A DNA stretch of 64,000 nt, from contig NZ_CP107954.1 of assembly GCF_036067295.1 (NCBI RefSeq), positions 4,836,001-4,900,000 on the forward strand, in the 5' to 3' direction. Each line of letters starts with the position of its first letter. Position 1 is the first letter of the stretch. Under the pieces are notes generated by a model, which had not been told where the DNA came from, did not search any database, and worked only from the letters and a program-made list of their open reading frames with translations. This stretch comes from Kribbella sp. NBC_00382. GTDB lineage: Bacteria > Actinomycetota > Actinomycetes > Propionibacteriales > Kribbellaceae. The translations under genes and the position numbers were made by a program. This document shows positions 1-7,585 of this stretch, piece by piece.

Positions 1-186
1 GAGCACGCGCACGACGTACCGGCCGAGGGTGACGAGTGGGTGCGAATGTCGATGCGCTTCCGCATTCGGGAGGCCGCGTGCGGGATCCTGCTCGGCTTCG
101 GCGATGTGGTGGAGGTGCTCGAACCCCTTGACCTCCGCGACGAACTCCTGCGGCTCGCGCACGCAGTGGTCGAGGTCTACAGCTGA
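1..186 (+). CDS. WYL-domain transcriptional regulator, C-terminal part
   Basis: The window opens inside a reading frame that ends at a TGA at 184-186; only 61 residues remain. They match the C-terminal extension of YafY/PafBC-type WYL regulators: an alternating hydrophobic strand, then the typical ending with GFGDVVEVLEPLDLRDEL followed by a short helix. In the family this end contributes to ligand sensing or oligomerisation below the WYL domain, while a helix-turn-helix at the missing N-terminus binds DNA. The stop overlaps the 3' end of the convergent gene by 10 nt. The assignment rests only on this tail. Confidence 0.75.
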   Translation, partial: EHAHDVPAEGDEWVRMSMRFRIREAACGILLGFGDVVEVLEPLDLRDELLRLAHAVVEVYS

Positions 187-710
187 GCGCGGGTGCCGGA
201 GAAGCGTTGTCGGACGAAGATGCGACCGTCGGCGTCCTCGTCCTCATTGCGCCATTGGAAGCTCGTCTCGGTGATGTCCGTGAAGATCCACCGCGTTTTG
301 GCCGCATCCGAGTCCCGAGCCTCGAGCGTGATGCTCCCCGGCCCGGCATGCCCGATGAAGGTCTTCACCAGCGCAGCCCTCGGCCCCATCCACGTGGATC
401 GGAAGGCGTCCAGCTCAGGATCGTAGATGCGGATGCTGAGCCCCCACTCGCCGTCGTCCGGCGAGGTCCGAACAGCCCGGCTCGGCGTGATCCAGACGTC
501 GGCCACTGCGCTCCCATCGAGCGCCCACGCGAAATGCCACTCACCCTTCGTCTCCCGGGTCAGCTGTCCCTCGTCGTCGTACCAGGTGACGTCCAGGTCC
601 CAGCTGCCGATCAACGGCGCATACGGCTGGAACGCCTGCTCGAACTCGGGCCGCGGCGCATCAGAGACGAACAATCCTGCCAGCAGCAAAGCCGGTGACA
701 CTCCTGTCAT
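177..710 (-). CDS. Conserved protein of unknown function, lipocalin-like
   Basis: A 177-residue protein without membrane segments. The central part (GSWDLDVTWYDDEGQ, then GEWHFAWALDGSAVADVW) has the layout of small beta-barrel proteins of the DUF1579/lipocalin-like type, in which a residual-activity or signal value is compared across strands; that family link is an inference from pattern alone. The first ten residues are hydrophobic, so the true start may be a TTG a few codons downstream at about residue 13. It runs tail-to-tail with the WYL regulator, overlapping its stop by 10 nt. Confidence 0.6.
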   Translation of the reverse strand: MTGVSPALLLAGLFVSDAPRPEFEQAFQPYAPLIGSWDLDVTWYDDEGQLTRETKGEWHFAWALDGSAVADVWITPSRAVRTSPDDGEWGLSIRIYDPELDAFRSTWMGPRAALVKTFIGHAGPGSITLEARDSDAAKTRWIFTDITETSFQWRNEDEDADGRIFVRQRFSGTRAQL

Positions 711-728
711 CCCGGCAGGCTACAACAG

Positions 729-764
729 CTACTCAACCGTGGAAAGGACGAACGTGCGGAGCCG
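729..764 (-). pseudogene. Relic of an ABC permease 3' end
   Basis: Read on the minus strand, these 12 codons give RLRTFVLSTVE and a TAG stop. The intact ABC permease at 1356-2072 ends RLRSHILSTAE and TAG, and the two stretches agree at about 29 of 36 bases. Upstream of the shared tail the similarity vanishes. I read it as the last scrap of a duplicated permease gene, now cut off by the secreted-protein gene at 813-1247. It is short, so coincidence is not fully excluded. Confidence 0.5.
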
Positions 765-812
765 GCAGCAGTTCGGGGAGTCTGCCGCCGGCGACCTGCC
801 GACCGGGACCGG

Positions 813-1247
813 TCAGGAGGGGAAGACCCGCTGCGAAACGATGAACTTGATGGCACCGGTCACCGAGTTGTAGGCCATCAGATTCACCCGGACCGAGGCT
901 GCGCCGCCGGCAACGTTTGCCGGCACCTCGACAGCCCAAGGCAGGTCTTCGCCACAGACGACCGGGGATTCGTCGACGGCTGTGGCGTCGATCTGGTGGC
1001 CTTGTGGGTTGAGTGCCTCGACCCGCACGAAACGGCAGTCACCCGGATCCACCGACCGGACCGAGGTGTAGGCCGTTACGCCGCGATTGAAGAAGGTCAC
1101 GGTGCCCACCGCATAGGTGTTCCCGTGCCTCACCTCGAACGGAGCCGTCGGGTATGCGGCGACGGTCGCCTGGCTGGACAGCGGAGCGGCCAGGCAGACC
1201 AACCCGGCCGCGGTGGCCACCCCAGCGGAAACAGACCTTCTGATCAT
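813..1247 (-). CDS. Secreted protein of unknown function
   Basis: A 144-residue protein with a clear Sec signal peptide: MIRR, a hydrophobic stretch, and a likely cleavage after SSQA (about residue 27). The mature part of about 117 residues is rich in beta-forming residues and has two cysteines (in GDCRF and VVCGE) that could form a disulphide after export. No catalytic motif is visible. It stands alone between the permease relic and the ABC operon, which is transcribed in the same direction 108 nt upstream. Function unknown. Confidence 0.65.
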   Translation of the reverse strand: MIRRSVSAGVATAAGLVCLAAPLSSQATVAAYPTAPFEVRHGNTYAVGTVTFFNRGVTAYTSVRSVDPGDCRFVRVEALNPQGHQIDATAVDESPVVCGEDLPWAVEVPANVAGGAASVRVNLMAYNSVTGAIKFIVSQRVFPS

Positions 1248-1355
1248 GGTGGAGACCCTTCGTCGACGTACCCGGAACTTCAGCCGTCACAGCCTGCAGG
1301 AGCGGGCGGCACGACAGAAGCTTTTTGCAGGTACTTGCAACGACTCGGCGGAGGG

Positions 1356-2072
1356 CTACTCGGCGGTGGAAAGGATGTGCGAGCGGAGCCGGGCGGTGGC
1401 GAGGGTCAAGCCGATCACGACGACGGCGGCGAGCAGGATGATGCCGATCGGGAGTTTGACGGCGGCCTTGACGTGCGGGGCGTCGCTGAGGTTCTGGATG
1501 ACGGCCAGGGACCATTGCTGCACACTGAGGGCCTTGGCGCCGCCGACGTACTGGCCCATCACGCCTTCCCACAGGAGCGCGTAGATCAGGCCGATCGTGA
1601 CCGCGTTGCCCGACATCACCGACAGGGCGATGAAGATGGCGGTGTACGCGATCCCGGCCACCAGGGAACCGATGCCGAAGGCAACGGCTGTTGTGGGGTC
1701 GTGGAGGTCGAGGATGAGGCCGGCCACCACCATCGGGACCGCGGCCAGGACCAGGATGACGCCGATCGCGACCAGTGCCTTGGTGATGATGATCGTGGAG
1801 CGCTTGATCGGCTTGCTGAGCAGGTAGACGATCGAGCCGTCGTCGATCTCGGACGCGAGCGCGCCGGTCGCCGCGAGCAGCGAGACCAGCGGCACGATCA
1901 CGGCCAGCCCGAACATCTGCAGCAGCGCAGTACTGAAGTCGGCGGTGTCGTCGACGGTCAGCGCCAGCAGCACGCAGAGCGCGAGCAGGGCGCCGGGCAG
2001 GATGAAGAGCAGCAGCCCGCGCCGGTTGCCGAACAGGGTGGACATCGTCAGCCGGGCAATCGTCAGGTTCAT
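1356..2072 (-). CDS. ABC transporter permease, ABC-2 type (last gene of the operon)
   Basis: A 238-residue integral membrane protein with about six hydrophobic segments (first near residues 21-40, last just before the C-terminus) and a cytoplasmic N-terminus beginning MNLTIARLTMSTLFGNRRG. The layout fits ABC-2 permeases that pair with a cytoplasmic ATPase; the conserved loop after the first helices reads ASEIDDGSIVYLLSKPIKRS, a typical ABC-2 coupling region. It starts 3 nt after the stop of the ATPase at 2076-2990 and ends the four-gene operon. Export is expected; the substrate cannot be read from sequence. Confidence 0.85.
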   Translation of the reverse strand: MNLTIARLTMSTLFGNRRGLLLFILPGALLALCVLLALTVDDTADFSTALLQMFGLAVIVPLVSLLAATGALASEIDDGSIVYLLSKPIKRSTIIITKALVAIGVILVLAAVPMVVAGLILDLHDPTTAVAFGIGSLVAGIAYTAIFIALSVMSGNAVTIGLIYALLWEGVMGQYVGGAKALSVQQWSLAVIQNLSDAPHVKAAVKLPIGIILLAAVVVIGLTLATARLRSHILSTAE

Positions 2073-2075
2073 CGG

Positions 2076-2990
2076 TCAGCGCCTCCCGACGAGGTAGGAG
2101 AAGACGCTCTCGAGGGACTCGTCGGTCGGGGCGACCTCGAGCAGCCGGATGCCGAGGTCACGGGCCAGCGACGGCACGAGCCGGCTGAAGCGTTCGAAGT
2201 CGACGACCTGTACTTGCAGGGAGCCACCGTCGAGGTCAGCGCCCGAGGTGCAGGGATCGCCGATCAGCGCGGACGCGAGCCGGCGGTCGTCCGACGAGCG
2301 CAGCCGGTACAGCACCGGCCGGTCTGTCATCAGCGTGCGGATGGCACGATAGTCGCCGGAGGCCGCATGCCGCCCGGACACGACGACCTCGATGTGGGTC
2401 GCGACCTGCTGCACCTCTTCGAGGATGTGCGAGCTGAACAACACTGTCCGGCCGTCGACGCCCATCTTGCGCAGCAGGTCCATCAGGTGCAGGCGTTGTC
2501 GTGGATCCATCCCGTTGAACGGCTCGTCGAGCAGCAGTACCGACGGCTCGTGCACGAGGGCCGCGGCCATCTTGATCCGCTGCTTCATGCCCTTCGAGTA
2601 CGTCGAGATGCGCCGCCCGGCCGCGTCCTCCATCGCCACCGTCGCGATCGCGGACGCCGTGGCGGCCCCAGGATTCGGCAGTCCTTGCAGCTCGGCATTG
2701 GCGAGGACGAAGGCGGATCCGCTCAACGTGTCGTAGACGGCCTCGGTCTCCGGCACCAGCCCGATGTGGCGGTAGGACTCCTGGTTGCGCCAGACCGGGA
2801 CACCGTCGAGCGTGACGTCGCCGGTCGACGGCGGCAGGAAGCCGGCCATCATCGTGATCAGCGTGGACTTGCCGGCGCCGTTCGGTCCGAGCAGGCCGGT
2901 GACGCCCGGGCCGATCGTCATCGTGACGTCGTTGACGGCCACCACATTGCCGTACCAGCGGGAGACCTTCTCGATCTGGATCACGCTCAT
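2076..2990 (-). CDS. ABC transporter ATP-binding protein
   Basis: A 304-residue ATPase. Walker A is GPNGAGKST near residues 36-44, the Walker B with catalytic Glu is VLLLDEPFNGMDP, the signature segment reads YSKGMKQRIKMA (a variant of LSGGQ common in ABC-2 exporters), and SSHILEEV carries the switch histidine. The last 90 residues form the usual C-terminal domain of antibiotic or polysaccharide exporters of this class. Its ATG overlaps the stop of the upstream permease by 4 nt (ATGA, 2987-2990), so translation is coupled. It presumably powers the permease that follows it at 1356-2072. Confidence 0.9.
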   Translation of the reverse strand: MSVIQIEKVSRWYGNVVAVNDVTMTIGPGVTGLLGPNGAGKSTLITMMAGFLPPSTGDVTLDGVPVWRNQESYRHIGLVPETEAVYDTLSGSAFVLANAELQGLPNPGAATASAIATVAMEDAAGRRISTYSKGMKQRIKMAAALVHEPSVLLLDEPFNGMDPRQRLHLMDLLRKMGVDGRTVLFSSHILEEVQQVATHIEVVVSGRHAASGDYRAIRTLMTDRPVLYRLRSSDDRRLASALIGDPCTSGADLDGGSLQVQVVDFERFSRLVPSLARDLGIRLLEVAPTDESLESVFSYLVGRR

Positions 2991-3874
2991 CCGCGGGCCA
3001 CCTTGGCGTACCGGGCGTTGACGCCCCAGGCGCAGGCGCCGACGATCACGACGTAGACAGCGCCGAAGACGAGTCCTTGCGGCACCGTCGGCAGCCAGTC
3101 GCCGCCGCCGCGCACGACGAAGGTCGACAACACCTCGACCAGGCTGAAAGGCGAAGCCAGATTGGCGTAGCGGGACGCGACACTCTTGTGCGTGCCGTCG
3201 GGGTCGAGGATCGCGGTGACCGCGATGACGGCCGTGAACGTCACCATCAGCACCGCGATGATGGCGGCGACGGCGAACCCGCGGCGTGGGGTGGCGGCCG
3301 CGATCAGGCCGCCGATCGCGGCCAGCAGGACAGCCAGCAGCAACGCGGTCACCAGGCCGCTGAGGAACTCCTTGGTCATCAGGTTGAAGTTGAACTTGGC
3401 CAGTAGCGCACCGGCGTACAGGATGACCATCGGCAGGCCCATCAGGACCATCAGTGCGAGGACCAGCGCGGTCAGCTTCGCCAGCGCGTAGTCCATCCGG
3501 CGCAGCGGCCTGGCCAGGTAGAGCACGATCGAGCCGTAGCGGAGATCACGCGAGAACAGTTGCGGCGCCTGCGAGGCAAGGTAGAGGGCGATGACCGCTT
3601 GCAGGAAGAAGACGTAGCGCGCCTGGGACAGCGGCGGGTTGTCGAAGTCCAGCGCGTTCTCGATCCCGACCATGATCGCCACCGGCACGACCATCACCGC
3701 GAGCAGCAGGATCGGCATCACCTTCGACTTGCCGGACCGGCCGAGCCCGTACGCGTGCCGCAGGCTCGACACCACCAGCGCCTGCCAGATCGCGAACCGG
3801 CCGAGCCGCGGACCATCGTAGTGCCGGTAGCCGATGTCGTGGATGACACCGGCCCCGCGTTGCTGGTCAGACAC
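2987..3874 (-). CDS. ABC transporter permease, ABC-2 type
   Basis: A 295-residue membrane protein with six or so hydrophobic helices and the coupling region FSRDLRYGSIVLYLARPL. A longer open frame runs upstream to 4060, but that part is antisense-like and lies inside the ATPase gene; I place the start at the GTG at 3874, which overlaps the ATPase stop by 8 nt and begins MSDQQRGAGVIHDIGYRHYD. The tract GVIHDIGYRHYDGPRLGR is a typical N-terminus of this permease group. It is the partner of the ATPase at 3867-4766. Confidence 0.85.
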   Translation of the reverse strand: MSDQQRGAGVIHDIGYRHYDGPRLGRFAIWQALVVSSLRHAYGLGRSGKSKVMPILLLAVMVVPVAIMVGIENALDFDNPPLSQARYVFFLQAVIALYLASQAPQLFSRDLRYGSIVLYLARPLRRMDYALAKLTALVLALMVLMGLPMVILYAGALLAKFNFNLMTKEFLSGLVTALLLAVLLAAIGGLIAAATPRRGFAVAAIIAVLMVTFTAVIAVTAILDPDGTHKSVASRYANLASPFSLVEVLSTFVVRGGGDWLPTVPQGLVFGAVYVVIVGACAWGVNARYAKVARG

Positions 3875-4766
3875 TGAAGACCTCTTCCAGCCGGTGCCGG
3901 TGCTGTTCGACCCGGACCAGTCCGAGGCCGAGGTCGGCGATCGCGTCGCGGACCAGGTCGTACGTCTCTTCGCCGCTGATCTCCACGAGTACCAGCGGAC
4001 CATCGGTCCTGGCTCGCGCCCCGCCACGTTCCAGTGCGGCAGCCAATCGGTCGCGTCCACTGAGATCCCGTACTTCGACCGCCAGTACTCCGGTCTCGCC
4101 GGTCAGCGCTGCCTTGGACTCCGAGCGGAGCAGCCGGCCGCCGTCCAGTACGACGATGTGGTCGCAGACATGCTCGAGCTCGCCGAGCAGATGCGAGGTG
4201 ATCAGCACGGGGATGCCGAACTCGGTGCCGATCCGGCGGACCAGCGTGAGCATCTCGTCGCGCCCGGCCGGGTCGAGCCCGTTGGTCGGTTCGTCGAGCA
4301 GAACAAGTTTGGGGTCGTGCACCAAGGCCTGGGCCAGCTTCACCCGTTGCTTCATGCCGGTGGAGTAGCCACCCATCGGCCGGTAGCGCGCCTCGTCGAG
4401 GCCGACGTGCCGGAGTACGTCGGCGGCTCGTTCCCGGGCGGCGGTCGCGGGCAGGCCGGACATCTGCGCGAGGTGCACCGCGAACTCGGTCGCGGAGACG
4501 TCGGGTGGCAGGCAGTCGTGCTCCGGCATGTAGCCGACGAGAGCGCGGACCGCCTCGCCGCCGGTGACCACGTCGTGTCCCAGCACGATGGCGCTTCCGG
4601 CGGTCGGGGCGATCAGTCCGAGCAGAATCTTCAGCAGGGTCGACTTGCCGGCACCGTTGGCGCCAACCAGTCCGGTCACGCCGGACCCCACTTCGACAGT
4701 CAGCTCGTCCAGGGCCGTCACACGCGGGTATCGCTTGGTCAACGATGTGGTCGCGATAACGGGCAC
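3867..4766 (-). CDS. ABC transporter ATP-binding protein (first gene of the operon)
   Basis: A 299-residue ATPase starting at a GTG. Walker A is GANGAGKST, the signature region YSTGMKQRVKLAQAL, Walker B LVLLDEPTNGLDP and the switch His lies in ITSHLLGELEHV. With the three downstream genes it forms an ATPase-permease-ATPase-permease operon; every junction is an overlap or a 3-nt gap. Two complete, related half-systems in one operon suggest either two exporters with a common trigger or one complex with unlike subunits. The substrate is unknown. Confidence 0.9.
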   Translation of the reverse strand: MPVIATTSLTKRYPRVTALDELTVEVGSGVTGLVGANGAGKSTLLKILLGLIAPTAGSAIVLGHDVVTGGEAVRALVGYMPEHDCLPPDVSATEFAVHLAQMSGLPATAARERAADVLRHVGLDEARYRPMGGYSTGMKQRVKLAQALVHDPKLVLLDEPTNGLDPAGRDEMLTLVRRIGTEFGIPVLITSHLLGELEHVCDHIVVLDGGRLLRSESKAALTGETGVLAVEVRDLSGRDRLAAALERGGARARTDGPLVLVEISGEETYDLVRDAIADLGLGLVRVEQHRHRLEEVFSV

Positions 4767-4883
4767 CGGCCAACCCTAATGCCCACCCGGCCCACGACAG
4801 AATCACAGCCGCCCCACAGCTGTTGCGATCGCGTCCCAACTAATCCGCTGGCGACTCCTGATCGCCCTCGTTAGGGTCCGAAG

Positions 4884-5774
4884 ATGCGGATCAGGGTGAT
4901 GACGGCGGACGATGCCGGGGCGGTTTCGCGGTTGCGGCGGGAGACGTATTCGTACTCCGTGATGTCGCCGGCCTACCTCCGGCACCAGATGTCGACGCGG
5001 TCGCCGGCGGAACGGCATCTCGGGTTGGTCGCGGAAGACGGCGACCAGGTGGTCGGGATGGGAACTGCTGGGCTGAACATCTGGACGAGTGAGCCGGGGC
5101 AGAGCGAGGTGGCGATCCAGGTCCATCCGTCGTACCGCCGCCAGGGCATCGGTGGTGCGTTGGCCGAGCGGTTGCATGGTCACTTGAGTGAGGTCGGCGC
5201 GTTGCGGATCCGGACGTTCGCGACGCCTTTAGGACTGCGCTTTGCTGATGGCCTCGGGTATGAGCCGTCGCGGGAGATGCACTACTCGGGTTTGGATCCA
5301 CGGGTACTACCGGAGCAGCCGGCTGTACCTGATGGGATTCGGATTGCGACGATGGACACCTTGGATCCACGGCAGATCTTTGTCGCGGACACGATCGCCA
5401 CCCTCGACGAGCCGAGCGATTCGCCGATGGATTCGGTGGACTACGACGAATGGCTGAAGGAGATCTGGGAATCGCCGGCGTCGGACAAGGCGTTGAGTGT
5501 CGCGGCCCTAGCGGGTGACGAGGTTGCCTGCTTCACGACGGTCGTGGCGGACGGCGACCGGGCCTGGTCGGACATGACGGGCAGCGTTCCGGCGTACCGG
5601 GGTCGTGGACTCGCGAAGCTGGTGAAGTCGGTCGCGCTGCGCCGGTGCGCGCGGGCCGGTATCACCGGCGCGTTCACCTCTAACGACGATGCGAACCTGC
5701 CGATGCTCGCGATCAACAACTGGCTCGGCTATCGCCGGATCGAGACCCAGACCAGTCTGCTCAGGACGCTCTGA
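4884..5774 (+). CDS. Tandem GNAT-domain N-acetyltransferase
   Basis: A 296-residue protein made of two GNAT folds. The acetyl-CoA pyrophosphate loop of the first reads RRQGIGGALAE (about residues 89-99) and of the second RGRGLAKLVKS (about 239-249). Two-domain GNATs of this length include mycothiol synthase and many uncharacterised actinobacterial enzymes; nothing here points to a specific acceptor. It is a close paralogue of the gene at 6070-6957 (both contain VDYDEW/GRPYEEW, WLKEIWESPA/WLADIWESPA and NNWLGYRR near the end), so the pair arose by tandem duplication. Confidence 0.85.
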   Translation: MRIRVMTADDAGAVSRLRRETYSYSVMSPAYLRHQMSTRSPAERHLGLVAEDGDQVVGMGTAGLNIWTSEPGQSEVAIQVHPSYRRQGIGGALAERLHGHLSEVGALRIRTFATPLGLRFADGLGYEPSREMHYSGLDPRVLPEQPAVPDGIRIATMDTLDPRQIFVADTIATLDEPSDSPMDSVDYDEWLKEIWESPASDKALSVAALAGDEVACFTTVVADGDRAWSDMTGSVPAYRGRGLAKLVKSVALRRCARAGITGAFTSNDDANLPMLAINNWLGYRRIETQTSLLRTL

Positions 5775-5775
5775 G

Positions 5776-5946
5776 ATGGCGGTCGAGATCCGGACGGCCA
5801 TGATCGACGACGCCTCGACGGTGCCCGCGACCTGGCGGAGTCTTCCGGGCGCTTTCTACCAGAATCTCTTTGTGGACAAGGACTTCCGCGGCCGGGGCAT
5901 CGGGTCGGAGTTGATGAAACGGGCCGACGCGCATCTGGCGGAGTAG
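5776..5946 (+). pseudogene. GNAT acetyltransferase fragment
   Basis: Fifty-six codons begin 1 nt after the previous stop. The first 20 residues (MAVEIRTAMIDDASTVPATW) are a normal GNAT start, but the next segment jumps straight to motif A (NLFVDKDFRGRGIGSELMKR), so roughly 60 residues of the fold are missing. The frame ends in a TAG after HLAE; beyond it the same frame reads DANEVW, the expected continuation of a GNAT, which implies a nonsense change. I call it a decayed gene with an internal deletion and a premature stop. Confidence 0.7.
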
Positions 5947-6069
5947 GACGCGAACGAGGTGTGGTCCGGCGGACCCTGCGAGTTCGGTAACTTTTCCAGC
6001 CGTCCAGACCAGTTTGCTCCTGACCGCGGGTATGTTCCGGTTGACTCTTCGCCCCTGAAGGAGTGCCCG

Positions 6070-6957
6070 ATGGAGATCAGGCCTGCCGTACCGGATGATG
6101 CCGACGCCGTCATGGTGCTTTACGACCTCCTTGAGCCGTGGTCGGTCACCACCGTGGAAGTGATGCGGGCCGGCATCGCCAGGGACGCCGGGTCCGCGAG
6201 CCGCACGAGGCTTGCGGCCTTCGACGGTGATCGGTTGATCGGCTGGAGTTCGTCCGTGCTGACTGCGGGGTCCGATCCGGTCAGCGGTGAGCTGCGGGTC
6301 ATGGTGCATCCGGAGTTCCGGGGGCGTGGGGCCGGCACCGGGCTGCTGGATCTGGCGCATGAGCGGTTGAAGGCGGCCGGCGCGATGAGTGTGCGGGTCT
6401 TTGCTGATCCTGCGGCGCGGGAGTGGGCGTCGCGCTGGGGGTACCGGCAGACGAGGCAGGTGCACTACGCGGGGATCGAACCAGAGCGGGCGCCGGAGCT
6501 TCCCGTAGTACCGGAGGGGGTGCGGTTGGCGCCGTTCACCGAGCTGGATCCGCGGCTCGTGTACATGGCCGATGAAGTTGCCCAGCGCATCAAACCCGGG
6601 GACGCGAAGATCGTCGGACGCCCGTACGAGGAATGGCTCGCGGATATCTGGGAGTCGCCGGCGATGATGCACGACCTGAGCGTCGCCGCGGTGCAGGACG
6701 ACGAGGTCATCGCGTTCACCCGGGGCAACGGCAGCTACCGCAAGATCTGGTCGCAGATGACGGCGACGATGCCTGCGCACCAAGGGCGCGGCCTGGCCAA
6801 GCTGGTGAAGTGCGCGGCGCTACATCGGGCCGCCGACGCCGGGGTAATAGGTGCGTACACCGCGAACTACGACGGCAACGAGCCGATGCTTGCCGTCAAC
6901 AACTGGTTGGGCTACCGGCGGGCGGCGACCCACTCCGTCCTGATCTGCCCTCTTTAA
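6070..6957 (+). CDS. Tandem GNAT-domain N-acetyltransferase (paralogue)
   Basis: A 295-residue two-domain GNAT. Motif A sequences are RGRGAGTGLLD in the first half and QGRGLAKLVKC in the second. The start at 6070 is chosen because AAGGAG sits at 6058-6063 with a 6-nt spacer, whereas the open frame further upstream shows no such site. It closely resembles the gene at 4884-5774, and the acetyl acceptor is likewise unknown. Its stop overlaps the 3' end of the convergent MaoC-like gene by 4 nt, so transcription from both sides meets here. Confidence 0.85.
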   Translation: MEIRPAVPDDADAVMVLYDLLEPWSVTTVEVMRAGIARDAGSASRTRLAAFDGDRLIGWSSSVLTAGSDPVSGELRVMVHPEFRGRGAGTGLLDLAHERLKAAGAMSVRVFADPAAREWASRWGYRQTRQVHYAGIEPERAPELPVVPEGVRLAPFTELDPRLVYMADEVAQRIKPGDAKIVGRPYEEWLADIWESPAMMHDLSVAAVQDDEVIAFTRGNGSYRKIWSQMTATMPAHQGRGLAKLVKCAALHRAADAGVIGAYTANYDGNEPMLAVNNWLGYRRAATHSVLICPL

Positions 6958-7406
6958 CGGACGAGCAGTACTACGGTCTCCGCGACGCAGGCCGGCTTGG
7001 TGGAGTCCTCGAGCTCGATGACCCACTGCAGGGAAACCTGGACGCCGGCCGGGGTCTCCTGCGCGCCGGCGATCGAGGCGCTAGCGCGGACCCGGCGACC
7101 GACCGGGACCGGGCTGGGGAAGCGGACCTTGTTGACGCCGTAGTTCAGCTTCGCCGTCACACCCTCGACCGAGAACAGCTCCTCGCCGAAGCGGGCGATC
7201 AGGCTCAGCGTCAGATAGCCGTGCGCGATCGTGCCGCCGTACGGGCCCTTCGCCGCCCGATCGACGTCGACGTGGATCCACTGGTGGTCACCGGTCGCCT
7301 CGGCGAACTGGTTCACCTGCTCCTGGGTGATCTCCAGCCACGCGGTCTCGCCCAGCTGGGTACCGACCGCGTGGACGACCTCGTCGACACCGGTGAAGGT
7401 CTGCAT
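6954..7406 (-). CDS. MaoC-like (R)-specific enoyl-CoA hydratase
   Basis: A 150-residue single hotdog-fold protein. The hydratase-2 motif is visible: FAEATGDHQWIHVD with the catalytic Asp and His, followed by GPYGGTIAHGYLTLSL. Such enzymes hydrate trans-2-enoyl-CoA or related thioesters. It follows a FabG-like reductase in the same direction, so the two probably work on the same acyl intermediates. The gap between them is taken up by a long hairpin; AAGGAG at 7415-7420 touches the hairpin base and lies 8 nt before the ATG. Small PhaJ-like or Rv0130-like proteins are the nearest comparison. Confidence 0.88.
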   Translation of the reverse strand: MQTFTGVDEVVHAVGTQLGETAWLEITQEQVNQFAEATGDHQWIHVDVDRAAKGPYGGTIAHGYLTLSLIARFGEELFSVEGVTAKLNYGVNKVRFPSPVPVGRRVRASASIAGAQETPAGVQVSLQWVIELEDSTKPACVAETVVLLVR

Positions 7407-7419
7407 TTGTCTGGCTCCT

Positions 7420-7585
7420 TAGTGTTCCGTGTTGGCGAGAACTTGACGCTGGAGTCGCCCAGGCACGCACCTCGCGGCACTTGACGAGCATCCACGATGC
7501 TCCGCATCGAGGACGCTCCTCAAGCACCGCGATGCACGCACCTGGACACCTCCATCGTTCAAGTTCTCGCCAACACGGAACACTA
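7420..7585 (-). repeat. 166-nt near-perfect intercistronic hairpin
   Basis: The outer arms 7420-7446 and 7559-7585 are exact 27-bp inverted repeats. Inside, 7447-7500 pairs with 7504-7557 at 40 of 54 positions, leaving a 3-nt loop (7501-7503) and one bulged base (7558). Nine of the 14 inner mismatches are transitions, and all nine become G.U pairs in minus-strand RNA, the strand transcribed from the reductase into the hydratase gene. The 5' arm starts in the reductase's TAG stop and the 3' arm ends at the first base of the hydratase's AAGGAG. It may be a structural mRNA element or an inserted palindromic element. Confidence 0.85.

Noticed and set aside
996..3056. Open plus-strand frame of 686 codons over the ABC genes
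   Set aside because: It runs antisense to two well-supported ABC genes and its translation is low-complexity Arg/Gly/Asp typical of GC-rich shadow frames.
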